Part shown: positions 30,601 to 38,079 of the stretch, piece by piece
Position numbering within the stretch: the stretch's first letter is position 1
Layout of the letters: each line of letters starts with the position of its first letter
From: Phoronis australis
Lineage: Eukaryota; Phoronida; Phoronidae
Assembly (NCBI GenBank): GCA_002633005.1
Contig: NMRA01000090.1
Coordinates: 447,986-499,089, forward strand
DNA: 51,104 bases
Direction of reading: 5' to 3'
The notes under the pieces: generated by a model
Seen by the model: the letters and a program-made list of their open reading frames with translations, nothing else
Databases searched by the model: none
Told to the model about the DNA's origin: nothing
Translations under genes and position numbers: made by a program

Positions 30601-33600
30601 CAAAAATATGGAATCAGATGAAAGACAATTTCAAAATTTCCACAATTCAAAGGGAACGAAATAAAAGAAAACCAAGAGCAGGTGCCAACAGGATAACTGT
30701 ACACTGCAAGATAAATGTACACTTCACAGGATAACAGTACACTTAACACGATAACTATGCTAATAATGAATGATATCTGTACATTGCCGAATAATTGTGA
30801 AATGCAGGATAACTATATACCGATTACAGGGTAATTATACACTGTGGGATAAATGTACCATGTGGGATAAATGTACCATGTAGGATAACTGTACACTGCA
30901 GAATTATAGTACAATGTAAGGTAATTGTACAATGCAAAACAGCTGCATTACAACGCAGGATAACTCTACAATAAAGGATACCTGTACATTATAGGATAAC
31001 TGTACAGTGCATAACAGCAGGATAAGCATAAAATGCAGGATAACTGTACAATGCTAAGCATCAGAGCTATATCTGTACAGTGCCACAAAACTTACAACCA
31101 GTCCAATACAACTGGATTGGCACAAACAATAACATGTCAGCTTGTAAAGGATTTTGTAGCAAAGTTGAGCATTGTGTGCACCTTTAATCTATCCCAGACA
31201 TTGCTAAAGTGCAATGTTTCACCATACTTTGGCTGACAAAGTTGAAAGGCCAACAGCAGCATAACATATAAGTTAATGTTACCTGGTTTAACTTTTCAAG
31301 AACTTCTTCTGTGGAAGGCTTGGCCTGTAAAGCAGCACACACACTTAATATGTAGTAGGACACAGGATACACAATTTTGTTCTTTCTATTGTCCTGCACA
31401 CTTAATAAGCAGTGACATTAAAAAATAGGAGGATAGACAATGTTCAACCCCCCTTACACCCCAACCCCCCTTCTTCCCTCCTCTATAACTCAAGGCATCC
31501 CTCTCATGAACATCAACTTTTCTCATGAATGTAGCCCTTTTCTCAAGAAACTGACAAAGAACAATCCCCTTTCGTTCTAAGTTTAAAACACGCTTCAAAG
31601 TCAGGTATTCTAACCAGTCGTCCAAAGACCAATGAGTGATTAAGAGTGGCTTTTACAGAACTACTCAGTGAACATTCAAAAGTTTCACAAAAAGCCACCT
31701 TCGTGTACGAAAATTTCAAACATTATCTCTCATATGTTCCTACAGTCAGTGTGCCAGTTCCACATTAAACTTGCCGCACTAGCTATAATGTACCAAGACC
31801 AAAGTATAATATTTCATAGATATTTTTTTAAAATTTAAAAGTAAAAACTAGTGATTTGCTCACCTACAATATCAGCTCCAGCTCATTGAGGCCATTTCTA
31901 TACCACACACTAAAAACAGCTAAAGAAGCAAGCCCTGTATCTTAAAAGAGGCCTGAACTACATGTTTCAGCATTTTAATATGAATTTTGAAAATATAAAG
32001 GTTGGTTACTGGCATCCACATGTTCTTAAATAGTGCACAGTATTTTTCTTTTTTACTTTTAAAAGTAAAAAATTATTAGTTCCATGAAGCCCCACTGCAC
32101 ACGCTGTTTTTCGTGACATCACCGAGGCTGTACAGCACAAAGAGATAGGTCATTAGCCGTGCGAGTACATAGTCCAGTCGACATATCAACATGTGCATAC
32201 TCCCAACCCTTTCCGTTTTTCTTTCTGTGACCTTGATTCATACCGGACCTAGCCAGCCAGCTAGCTGTTTGAAGACTATCTTCAAAATACAGCTAGGTAC
32301 CAGTGGCACTTTGTGTTGAGCTCCATTAGACTCCGAAATTTCACCTAGCCCGGGTAGTTCTGCTCGTCACCTCGTCGCGAACGTGTAGAGCATTTTCCAC
32401 TCGGTTTCTGTATTTTGGGTATAGGTCGGATGTGCAATTCAGTCGTACAGGTTTGATATTTTGGTTACTATGCACTTTACTTTTTGTGCAAGTTTTGTGT
32501 CACAAAACAAAGTGCTCGTAAGCAAGCAGTGCAAATCCACAAAATTTCCAATATCAACTTTATCATAAGTACAGATTTTGCAGGGATATGTTTGTTTTAA
32601 TACTAAAGAAAAAATCTGATTTTGGAATACTTATTAAGAAATGAGTTTTTAAAGCAGTATATATTTCAACAAAGAATACAATTCACTTACAGATGATTTT
32701 GATGGCAGACGAGTAGGTTCGGGGATGTTATTTTACAGAGCAAGTAAAAATACATATGATTTCAATTGATACCAAATATTTACTTAAGTACAATTAACAA
32801 ACAGCATCATCATTGGATAACAACATATTCATGTCAATAATTATCTTTTAATTGATCTTATATGGTCTCAATCACCAAGAGTGATGTGGAAACAACACAT
32901 TATCGCTCCGCTTAAACTATGATGGCAGAACATAAAAACCTAGTGGCAGCACCTCTAAAGTCCATGGCCGAACCAAAAAATCCACGACTCAAAGGCAGGA
33001 CCAAAAAACTTAACTCTTTAGCGGCAAGCATAACACAGCGAGCCCCCTGATTTTCTGACTGATGCCGTAGGGCTCCCAGTGTTTTCCGACATTTTTGTGC
33101 TGTGTAACACTCTCCAATATGGCGTCATATTGACAACGCGAGCTGCATGAGTGGCGCGCGCCCGGTCTATGTGATGTCTATGAATTTTGGGGTCTTCTGA
33201 CACACACGTGATCATTGTAGTTATCATTCCTGCCGAGAGGTGTCACAGTTTTATAATGGTGGTCACTCGAGATCGGCTGCCGCAAATGAACACCCAAAAA
33301 CAGTGAATGCATGAATAAAAGGAGCCTAATCGGTACGAGTAATACATTTTTGGAATCACCATGATCACCACGATGAGAGGATTCAGAAATATCAAGTATG
33401 TACGTTAATGGAGTCGGATTGTAAACAATAACCTTAAAAGCTACTGATAGCCAATACTAGTGCACTACACACCAATGACCTAAAGTCGTGAATAAAGCAT
33501 AATAAGCAGTTGATTGTCATACTACCAAATGTCCATTAAGCAACTGCTCATGTGATGTCATGGACATATATCAGCCTTCACAAATATACGTGTTTTGACA

Positions 33601-34891
33601 ATCTTAATTCTTGTTTGTATCCGTAAGCAGAGTTTTAAAACGGTCGCTGATATCGCCGGCCATTTTGAATTAGGCCCTAAAGTTGTGAACGTTTCGTTTA
33701 GACGGAAATACACGAAGTAAGACCACACAAGTCAACTACAGTGCTTACAGTTACTCTAGATGACATAAAAATGCATTGCATTGTTTATTAATTCAGTTTC
33801 AATTGAAATAAATTGTTATATGTTTTGCACATAACTTTGATGTGCACAGACGTTTTCAATGAGGTTGTTCACGTAAAACGCTAAGAACCCAGCATCAATT
33901 ATCGCTCTGTATTTCATTGCTTTGGCCTTACAAAACTTGATCGACCCTGCGGAATTTTGATACATTGCCGGTTCAAGCTACCCCTGGAGCGCGTGTTTGA
34001 GTAAATCTGAACGATAAATATTTTCGAAACTATATCCCAAAAATGCACAAAAAGTGAATTAGTGAAACATGCTGTTTTTAAGATACATTTGAAAAAAGAA
34101 GCCATGGACTGNTTAAAACGGTCGCTGATATCGCCGGCCATTTTGAATTAGGCCCTAAAGTTGTGAATGTTTCGTTTAGACGGAAATACACGAAGTAAGA
34201 CCACACAAGTCAACTACAGTGTTTACAGTTACTCTAGACGACATAAAAATGCATTGCATTGTTTATTAATTCAGTTTCAATTGAAATAAATTGTTATATG
34301 TTTTGCACCCAACTTTGATGTGCACAGACGTTTTCAATGAGGTTGTTCACGTAAAACGCTAAGAACCCAGCATCAATTACCGCTCTGTATTTCATTGCTT
34401 TGGCCTTACAAAACTTGATCGACCCTGCGGCATTTTGATACATTGCCGGTTCAAGCTACCCCTGGAGCGCGTGTTTGAGTAAATCTGAACGATAAATATT
34501 TTCGAAACTATATCCCAAAAATGCACAAAAAGTGAATTAGTGAAACATGCTGTTTTTAAGATACATTTGAAAAAAGAAGCCATGCACTGTTTGTTATCAT
34601 ATTGTGAATACAAAAACGTCCTGGTATTCGTTTGACATTCGTGAGCAGACGAACGCTGGAAACTTCAACGTCTGATATCGCAGGACCGCGCAGAAGAGGA
34701 AATAATAGACCATTCACGATTTTAGGGCACTCACGACTTTTGGACATCTGACGGTAGTGACGACAGTGTAGTGGCTCAGTTGGCGACTAGTTGATGAATA
34801 ATCCCTTAGTTGTCTATCAACGCAATGTGACAGCAATCGGTCAGCCACAAAGTTATACAAATCTCACCTTGCCGGAAAATATTCCTCCCAT
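18554..34891 (-). CDS. LNPK: Lunapark, ER three-way-junction protein (eleven coding exons)
   Basis: Lunapark sits in the membrane of the tubular endoplasmic reticulum and stabilises three-way junctions of the network. The join on the minus strand is 34891-34868, 31324-31283, 30591-30404, 29926-29868, 28248-28208, 26746-26660, 25620-25575, 24272-24144, 21880-21707, 20317-20219, 18672-18554: 1008 nt, 335 residues, all GT-AG and in phase. Residues 1-8 are MGGIFSGK with the Gly2 myristoylation site of the family. Membrane segments lie near 43-63 and 75-97, a charged coiled coil near 106-147, and a Pro/Ser/Arg-rich linker near 148-215. The signature VVEYLVGDGPQNRYALICN is followed by a zinc ribbon with Cys245, 248, 267 and 270, then an acidic C terminus. 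It is shorter than human LNPK (about 430 residues), mostly in the linker and tail. An optional 18-nt exon may add six residues. Convergent with HIBADH. Confidence 0.95.
18774..18791 (-). CDS. LNPK: Possible LNPK 18-nt microexon
   Basis: Between exons 10 and 11 the minus strand reads TTTTTCAG, then TTACATCACCAAACAATG, then the donor GTGAGA. The 18 nt would enter and leave in phase 1 and insert VTSPNN without disturbing the frame. Splice signals are good, but the insert cannot be tested by similarity because this tail is poorly conserved. Confidence 0.35.
19000..19470. repeat. Decayed dispersed repeat in LNPK intron 10
   Basis: Words such as CCAAATTTCACAAAGATTCT occur near 19090 and 19385, with GTTTAA and CTAGGCGGTGTTGG near 19450. 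Related sequence (GTCAAATCTG-CCA-AAATGG) also occurs near 28380. It is probably an old interspersed family shared with 12390-12990. No coding capacity. Confidence 0.4.
19471..20215. other. LNPK intron 10, unassigned part
   Basis: AT-rich intronic sequence with no exon or repeat that I recognise. Confidence 0.4.
20219..20317 (-). CDS. LNPK: LNPK exon 10 (second half of zinc ribbon)
   Basis: Encodes FRCCYCYTMNEARKKRPVAP, then KLETPILRRRFT. This matches the family block FRCAYCFFLNPARKTRP. Zinc-binding Cys267 and Cys270 are present, with an extra cysteine at 268 where human has alanine. Acceptor TTTTTCAG, donor GTAAGT, phases 1 and 1. Confidence 0.95.
20427..20925. mobile_element. hAT-like non-autonomous element with 13-bp TIRs
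   Basis: A 499-bp element begins CAGGGCTTGGAAT and ends with its exact reverse complement ATTCCAAGCCCTG. ATTACT flanks both ends directly (20421-20426 and 20926-20931), a perfect 6-bp target duplication. Ends starting CAGGG are characteristic of hAT transposons, which usually make 8-bp (some 5-6 bp) duplications. The interior is much richer in CpG than its surroundings. It includes a frame beginning MAARVIVNRGDKYYG at 20672, which may be a relic of a transposase 5' end but is not recognised. It lies in LNPK intron 9, between exons 9 and 10. Confidence 0.85.
20940..21305. other. LNPK intron 9, unassigned part
   Basis: Intronic sequence between the hAT-like element and the donor-derived minisatellite. 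No exon or repeat recognised. Confidence 0.4.
21310..21706 (-). repeat. Minisatellite of repeated splice donors, ~60-bp unit
   Basis: Read on the minus strand, the array starts at the true donor of LNPK exon 9 (TTGA|GTAAGTGACCC). It repeats GTAAGTGACCCTCTG, ATTATATGACTTTCTGAAGC and TGTACATTGACTACTT about six times with decay. Donor-like motifs recur near 21651 and 21540 (GAGTAAGTGACC), 21486 (TTGTAAGTGG) and 21432 (CAGTAAGAG). One unit near 21588 has lost the GT (GACTAAGTGACC). Confidence 0.85.
21707..21880 (-). CDS. LNPK: LNPK exon 9 (signature block and first zinc cysteines)
   Basis: Encodes APVGPPMPRQIIPLERSAVD, KVVEYLVGDGPQNRYALIC and NSCHSHNGMALREEFEYL. This is the most conserved part of Lunapark, with zinc-binding Cys245 and Cys248. 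The donor GTAAGT is the first unit of a minisatellite of donor copies. Confidence 0.97.
21885..22850. other. LNPK intron 8, unassigned part
   Basis: AT-rich sequence between exon 9 and the Harbinger-like element. No exon needed here: exon 8 joins exon 9 in phase without it. Open frames at 22124-22354 and 22592-22798 on the minus strand carry no known motif. Confidence 0.45.
22855..24129. mobile_element. PIF/Harbinger-like non-autonomous element, 1275 bp
   Basis: The ends are inverted repeats: left GGGCTGTTCCAGTAAAAAAT with a following GGGAGGGGGG tract; right, in reverse complement, GGGCTGTTCCAGCAAATTCC with a similar G-rich tract. TAA flanks both ends directly (22852-22854 and 24130-24132), the 3-bp duplication typical of PIF/Harbinger transposons. 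The interior holds three decayed repeats near 23020, 23185 and 23315 that share GGGGGTGC or similar, then GGTAGCC and AATCTG. No transposase is recognised. The right end lies only 14 bp from LNPK exon 8. Confidence 0.75.
24144..24272 (-). CDS. LNPK: LNPK exon 8 (Pro/Arg-rich linker)
   Basis: Encodes LRHRSTPSQKSPGPSKVPAT, then PQVVAPTPGGRGRPPHSNN and RGF. Low-complexity linker between coiled coil and zinc ribbon, as in other Lunaparks. Acceptor CCTCCAG, donor GTAAGT, phases 1 and 1. A transposon end lies just past the donor. Confidence 0.88.
24275..25570. other. LNPK intron 7
   Basis: AT-rich intron without a recognised exon. The open frame at 24408-24656 (+) is antisense to the gene and shows no similarity. 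No clear repeat. Confidence 0.45.
25575..25620 (-). CDS. LNPK: LNPK exon 7 (linker)
   Basis: A 46-nt exon encoding PKIQSPSNTPNNLQD plus one base. Acceptor TTTTCAG, donor GTAAGG. Poorly conserved linker, but phases (0 in, 1 out) are required to connect exons 6 and 8. Confidence 0.8.
25675..25945. repeat. Tandem repeat, ~80-bp unit, about 3.2 copies
   Basis: Units start CACTTGTCACAAGTACTC or variants and contain TATAATGT and AGCAACAGA in order. Copies have diverged substantially. Lies in LNPK intron 6. Confidence 0.7.
25950..26655. other. LNPK intron 6, unassigned part
   Basis: AT-rich sequence; a minus-strand open frame at 26245-26523 has no splice-compatible link to the gene that is needed for the protein. 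Nothing else recognised. Confidence 0.4.
26660..26746 (-). CDS. LNPK: LNPK exon 6 (conserved coiled-coil block)
   Basis: Encodes LEDVMDKETYKKAKEILEKY and DPDRFKELQ, matching the family block EEVMEKETYKTAKLILERFDPD. Acceptor CCACAG, donor GTAGGT, phase 0 on both sides, 29 codons. Confidence 0.97.
26750..27710. other. LNPK intron 5, 3' part
   Basis: AT-rich intron sequence with no recognised exon or repeat. Confidence 0.4.
27715..28150. repeat. Minisatellite, 26-bp unit, about 16 copies
   Basis: Unit ACTCAGTGAGTGTAGATATC plus ACCTAG, with variants that lose or gain a few bases. Lies in LNPK intron 5, ending about 60 bp from exon 5. Units do not resemble the exon 5 donor. Confidence 0.92.
28208..28248 (-). 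CDS. LNPK: LNPK exon 5
   Basis: A 41-nt exon encoding FALEDCKERKKQV after a split Glu codon, corresponding to family EALDDLKSQRKKIL. Start of the coiled-coil region just after the second membrane segment. Acceptor CTTCTAG, donor GTAAGT. Confidence 0.93.
28370..28640. repeat. Decayed dispersed repeat in LNPK intron 4
   Basis: Shares words (GTCAAATCTG, GGAAAGG or similar, AAAATACA) with 19180-19450. Probably the same old interspersed family. Boundaries uncertain. Confidence 0.35.
28641..29335. other. LNPK intron 4, unassigned part
   Basis: AT-rich intron sequence without a recognised exon or repeat. Confidence 0.4.
29345..29480. repeat. Two-copy tandem repeat, ~70 bp
   Basis: The block GCATTGTGGGTAGTGAGGAA near 29363 recurs as GTATTGTGGGTAGTAAGGTA near 29428. 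ATGTGTTGTGTCA and ACGTGTCACAATGGA follow at matching distance. Confidence 0.55.
29868..29926 (-). CDS. LNPK: LNPK exon 4 (second membrane segment)
   Basis: Encodes IWFLKKVLHWYFVKRISQN, matching family IWSIRTVIIFFFSKRTERN. With PLLVFPLL from exon 3 it makes the second hydrophobic segment of the ER hairpin. Acceptor CTTGCAG, donor GTGAGT, 59 nt. Confidence 0.95.
29930..30400. other. LNPK intron 3
   Basis: About 480 bp of AT-rich intron; no repeat or further exon recognised. Confidence 0.45.
30404..30591 (-). CDS. LNPK: LNPK exon 3 (first membrane segment)
   Basis: Encodes EIDSLEKFKQDNQELQRKTV, then GALVFYSIMLYIASAVIFYF, then YYLPRTWIDRLYYSSPLLVF and PL. It matches the family order of short coiled coil, first transmembrane helix, YLP motif, start of second helix. 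Acceptor TTGTAG, donor GTAAGT. Confidence 0.96.
30690..31060. repeat. Irregular minisatellite, ~18-22 bp unit, ~17 copies
   Basis: Repeats of AGGATAACTGTACACTGC and variants such as GGGATAAATGTACCATGT. Units are uneven in length. Lies in LNPK intron 2 between exons 2 and 3. Confidence 0.85.
31283..31324 (-). CDS. LNPK: LNPK exon 2
   Basis: Fourteen codons, AKPSTEEVLEKLNQ, matching the family TKPSTVEVLESIDK just after the N-terminal myristoylation sequence. Acceptor CTTTACAG, donor GTAACA, phase 0 on both sides. Confidence 0.96.
31330..31940. other. LNPK intron 1, 3' part
   Basis: AT-rich intron sequence; a C-rich tract occurs near 31449-31476. No exon or repeat recognised. Confidence 0.4.
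31945..32420 (-). repeat. Dispersed repeat, inverted partial copy
   Basis: This is the reverse complement of about 46380-46845. Shared blocks include GGCCTGAACTACATGTTTCA, CATTTTAATATGAATTTT, TACTTTTAAAAGTAAAAA, CAGCTAGCTG and TTCTGCTCGTCACC. It lies in LNPK intron 1. With 1130-1870 and 45790-46845 this gives three members of one family in the window. Confidence 0.8.
32425..33625. other. LNPK intron 1, middle part
   Basis: No exon needed or recognised. A CpG-containing block near 33040-33240 (CCAATATGGCGTCATATTG, GGCGCGCGCCC) stands out from its AT-rich surroundings and may be part of another interspersed element. No inverted ends were found. Confidence 0.4.
33634..34589 (+). repeat. Direct duplication of ~477 bp across a single N
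   Basis: 33634-34111 and 34113-34589 are almost identical; I count about eight substitutions. The single N at 34112 lies exactly at the join. The most likely explanation is two allelic contig ends placed in series, since the differences are at a level expected for a polymorphic marine animal. A real tandem duplication is possible. Lies in LNPK intron 1. Confidence 0.88.
34868..34891 (-). CDS. LNPK: LNPK exon 1 (start and N-myristoylation sequence)
   Basis: The ATG at 34891-34889 begins MGGIFSGK, close to the vertebrate start MGGLFSRW. Gly2 fits N-terminal myristoylation, known for Lunapark. The exon ends in phase 0 at GGCAAG|GTGAGA and joins AKPSTEEVLE in exon 2. The context AAAAATGG is favourable. 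Transcription probably starts upstream in 34892-35500, but no core promoter motif is clear. Confidence 0.92.
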
Positions 34892-35500
34892 TTTTGTTTA
34901 AAAATATGGCAATGTGACAATCATGAGAAGCATAAACTATATGGAAACACTTTCAAACCCAGCTGAACTCAGACCAACAGCAAGCAGGTCCGCCATGACA
35001 GCTTTTGTGTTAAGTTCCACACGAATGGAAAACCAGTTTCGTATGATGAAAACTGAGCGTACTGAAGTTAGATTACGTTCGATAAATCCAAGAAACACAT
35101 GAAAATACTAGAGACACATGTTTTATCGTATTGTGTTAGCAAAATATCGCAATGTGAACCAACCCAACCACGTGATCATACTGGGTTTTTTCTCCGAGAC
35201 TTCGGCTTGGTCCACCACTAGATGCGACGCTGTCGGTTGCTGCAGCTTGGGCTTTCTCACGCCGGAACGGGTCTCGAAAGTTGTACGGGATTAGAATGAG
35301 TCCCTATAGGCCTACTGTTTTACTTGTCAGAACATCTAAACTGCATGCCAAGCTGTAATTGTACTAGACTATACACGAATGGAATGTATATGGTTGTTGC
35401 TTGAATTTTTGGCGTCTGGAAAGTTGTTTCTTTCATAACGCTAAACCCTCGTGAGAGACCGCCCCGAGTTGGCTGCCCGGCGCCGGTAGCGGGCTGCATG
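34892..35500 (-). promoter_or_regulatory. LNPK: Presumed LNPK 5' untranslated and promoter region
   Basis: The region upstream of the LNPK start becomes richer in CpG between about 35205 and 35500 than the surrounding AT-rich DNA, as expected of a housekeeping promoter. No TATA box or clear noncoding exon is seen. Assignment rests on position and composition only. Confidence 0.35.
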
Positions 35501-36135
35501 TGTATCGTTGCTGTTCCGCTTCTTCTGGTGGCCCAAGATTTAATGTTTGCTTTAGCTGTCATTCATATGACTGCCATCATCTTGTCGTGCACACCAGGCT
35601 GTGTAATATTCCGCGTCTCGCTGAAACAGAGTTTGCCGTGCTTGACTCCGGCGAACAAGCCATCCCGTGCGCTAAGACGTTTAGACGGGTTGATCGAGTC
35701 CTTCAGTTTCTTGCTGAGTGGCAGTCATGTGTATCCAAAGAAGTGAAACACAGTTTGGAAACTCACAATGAAATGACACGTCAGTCAACCTGCTTGTGTA
35801 AACCCACTGGAAACTTGCCTCGCAAGTGGCTTTGTTGCCAAGCCTTGAGTCGGCAGTCGCGCCACTCACGCTCACCGGCCGTATCCCGACACTATGAAAA
35901 AACAACCCCGGCACTCGGCGAAGAAAGCGCAATACATTTCTCCTCGAAGTCGTGTAAAGTATGTCTTTCTACCCACCTTGTGCCGAATTTAGACTTTTTG
36001 ATGAGCTCGTTCAGTCGTCGACAGATCGCTTTGGAACTTGAAACTGTCAGCCCACTAGAGTTGCCGCTTCGAGACACTCTCAAGTGCGAGCTACTTGACG
36101 TTGCATGCCTTGATAGGGCAAGATTCAAGTCATGA
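35500..36135 (+). other. Unassigned open reading frame, 211 codons
   Basis: The longest uninterrupted frame in the window starts MYRCCSASSGG and ends CLDRARFKS. It is rich in Cys, Ser and Arg, with no domain, signal peptide or membrane segment that I recognise. The opposite strand is also open over much of the stretch (35681-35932 and 35892-36128), which is common in CpG-rich, stop-poor DNA. It lies head to head with LNPK, about 0.6 kb from the LNPK start codon. It may be a real unannotated exon or a chance frame. Confidence 0.2.
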
Positions 36136-36427
36136 CTTCCGCAATAATTATAGAGTGCTCAGTTCAAGTGGACTCTGCTGCGGCACTGTACTCGGCCACC
36201 CGTGCCACGCCCCAGTGGCGGATCTAGGATATCACAAGGGGGGGGGCCCAACATTCAGTTGTCCGGCTGTAAGCCTAGCGCCAACCACGTTTGTTGATGC
36301 GTATAGCACCGAATGGGGGGAGGTCGGAAATTTCTCTGTTTTTTCCTCTAAAAATCAAGGATTTTCCTTGATTCATAAAGTATAGTTATCCAAGAAAAAA
36401 AGCAAAAAAAAAACAAGAACGTGTCAA

Positions 36428-36512
36428 ACAGAAAAAACTGTACGTAACACAGACTCGAACTGTCGACGTGGCGAATAGAGGGCGTGCTTTACCACTTTTC
36501 TTTAGAGACCTA
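36428..36512 (-). other. tRNA-like sequence with Pol III terminator (candidate)
   Basis: On the minus strand AGTGGTAAAGCACGC resembles a D-arm/A box and GACAGTTCGAGTCTGTG forms a T-arm with a B-box-like core. A TTTTTT tract, the Pol III stop signal, follows. The acceptor stem does not pair well, so this is more likely a tRNA-derived relic (SINE head or pseudogene) than a working tRNA. It lies inside the hAT-like element. Confidence 0.3.
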
Positions 36513-37056
36513 CTCGTTTGCGGTCCCGCACAGCGTTTGCGCGCGAAACCTACTTCATTTTGTAATGCTTATTACATTTTTATATTTTGTGCAATCGGCT
36601 CTTAACAAATTTGTTGTATATTTAAAGCAGTCCTCAAATGCCCAAAAGCCAAATCCGTTTTTAGTGTTGGCAATAATGACGCCGCCGATTGCTTTTGAAA
36701 TCGTCTAAGGTTTGACAAAGAGAGAATTATGAGTTTCTGAGTGAGTCACTAAGGCTTCGATTAAAATTCACATCTTACCAACAGCTTCTATTTTTCATCG
36801 TCACTCAGATTCCATTTTCTTTAAAAAATGAAGTAAATTTTCTTCATAGCACAGTGGAGCAGAGGACGGAAACGGGGTCGTAGTGCGCAGCGCCACTGCC
36901 GGTCGCCTGGGATATCGCGGGAGAGCCTATACTTAGCTATAGTTCCGTTACGAATACGCCGTGTTCCGAATTTGACGCTTGAAATTGGATCTGAGCCCCC
37001 AAACACACTAAAACTGCACACATTTAAATCTTGTTTCCGTCGTATAATGTTAATTA

Positions 37057-37128
37057 NNNNNNNNNNNNNNNNNNNNNNNNNNNNNNNNNNNNNNNNNNNN
37101 NNNNNNNNNNNNNNNNNNNNNNNNNNNN
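37057..37128. other. Assembly gap (72 N) with duplicated flanks
   Basis: Sequence left of the gap (36963-37056) and right of it (37129-37222) is nearly the same, both starting GTTCCGAATTTGAC and containing AAACTGCACACATTTAAATC. The gap may be an artefact of overlapping allelic contigs. Confidence 0.85.
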
Positions 37129-37320
37129 GTTCCGAATTTGACACTTGAAATTGGATCTGATCCCCCCCAAACACTAAAACTGCACACATTTAAATCTTGT
37201 TTCATCCGTATAATTTTAATTACCTGGGTTAATTAATAAACTCAACATTTTCTTACGCTCTTGCTGTTTTATTTTTTTGCGGCAGCCAAGGGGGGGGGGC
37301 CTAAATCCGCCTATGTAACT

Positions 37321-37825
37321 ACTGAGTGTGCGTTCAGGCTTGCCCGCCACGTTTCCGGCGCTGTCCAAGAACGCCGTTGCGATCTCAGCTACCTACAGCA
37401 CACAGTGTCTCAACCACACCTTGCCCGGCAAAGACTGAATGAAAGAAGCACTGCTTCACCAGTTGTAGATTAACAGAGCAGAACTCGAGCCATCGTTTCG
37501 AAGGGGGGCATGGTCAGTGCTGTAGTGGGGCGTAGGCGCACGTAAGCGCAGCCAACCACCTTTTGGCATTTGAACATAGCGCCTACGCACTGTAAGTTAC
37601 GTTCAGTGCTCAATGTGATACGGTGGACTTTGGGCGCCTACTTACCTCTAATTTTACCACTACGGCACTGGGCATATGGTGTACGTGTGCCAAAACGCAA
37701 GTCGGGTCATAGTTGACACCAGGTACGTTACTTGCGTCTGTGAACTCGTTGCATTGATGAAATTAATCGTGGCCCGAAATGCTGCCTCGTCATTTTCTGC
37801 ATTTAACTTCTTTCAGGACCGAGGG
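37321..37825. other. Intergenic sequence between two transposable elements
   Basis: CpG-containing sequence with a short open frame at 37261-37473 (+) that overlaps the element end. No gene recognised. Confidence 0.35.
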
Positions 37826-37830
37826 CCCAA

Positions 37831-38077
37831 TTCCGAGAAACTGACTTAAGTTCATTTTTTACTTAAGTCTAAGATTTGTCTCAACTTTTAACCCAACTTT
37901 GAAACTTCTACATCACTGAGGCAATTAGTAAAAATTAAGGCAAGACTTAAGTCACAGCTTACTGAATCAGACTTAAAATCTCTTTTGTAATTGAAACGGA
38001 CTTCAGACAATTTTTGAAGCCAATCTTAAAATGACTGTAATTTAAGATTTTTCTTAGCTAAGTCAGTTTTCTTGGAA
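37831..38077. mobile_element. MITE-like element with ~25-bp imperfect TIRs
   Basis: The left end TTCCGAGAAACTGACTTAAG pairs with the right end, in reverse complement TTCCAAGAAAACTGACTTAG. The interior of about 200 bp is rich in CTTAAG-like words (ACTTAAGT, GACTTAAGTC) and has no coding potential. Confidence 0.7.
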
Positions 38078-38079
38078 GG

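Larger units (their letters stand above)
36211..37320. mobile_element. hAT-like element with CAGTGGCGGATCTAGG end
   Basis: The left end CAGTGGCGGATCTAGGATAT, followed by a G-rich run GGGGGGGGGCCC, is mirrored near 37293-37315 by GGGGGGGGGGCCTAAATCCG and a decayed tip. This pattern (CAGTGGCGGATC then a G tract) is widespread among animal hAT-type transposons. The interior has no recognisable transposase and contains a 72-bp gap at 37057-37128. The exact right end and target duplication are unclear. Confidence 0.6.

Noticed and set aside
32696-32750. Minus-strand segment ending TRLPSKSS before a GTAAGT near 32697 as an LNPK N-terminal exon
   Set aside because: The phase fits exon 2, but there is an upstream in-frame stop, no ATG and no acceptor. 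The 34868-34891 exon gives a conserved N terminus.
33650-33664. Minus-strand start MAGDISDRF with a good context (also at 34128-34142) as an alternative LNPK first exon
   Set aside because: It meets a stop or the contig join at once and has no donor in phase with exon 2. MGGIFSGK at 34891-34868 fits the family and splices in phase.
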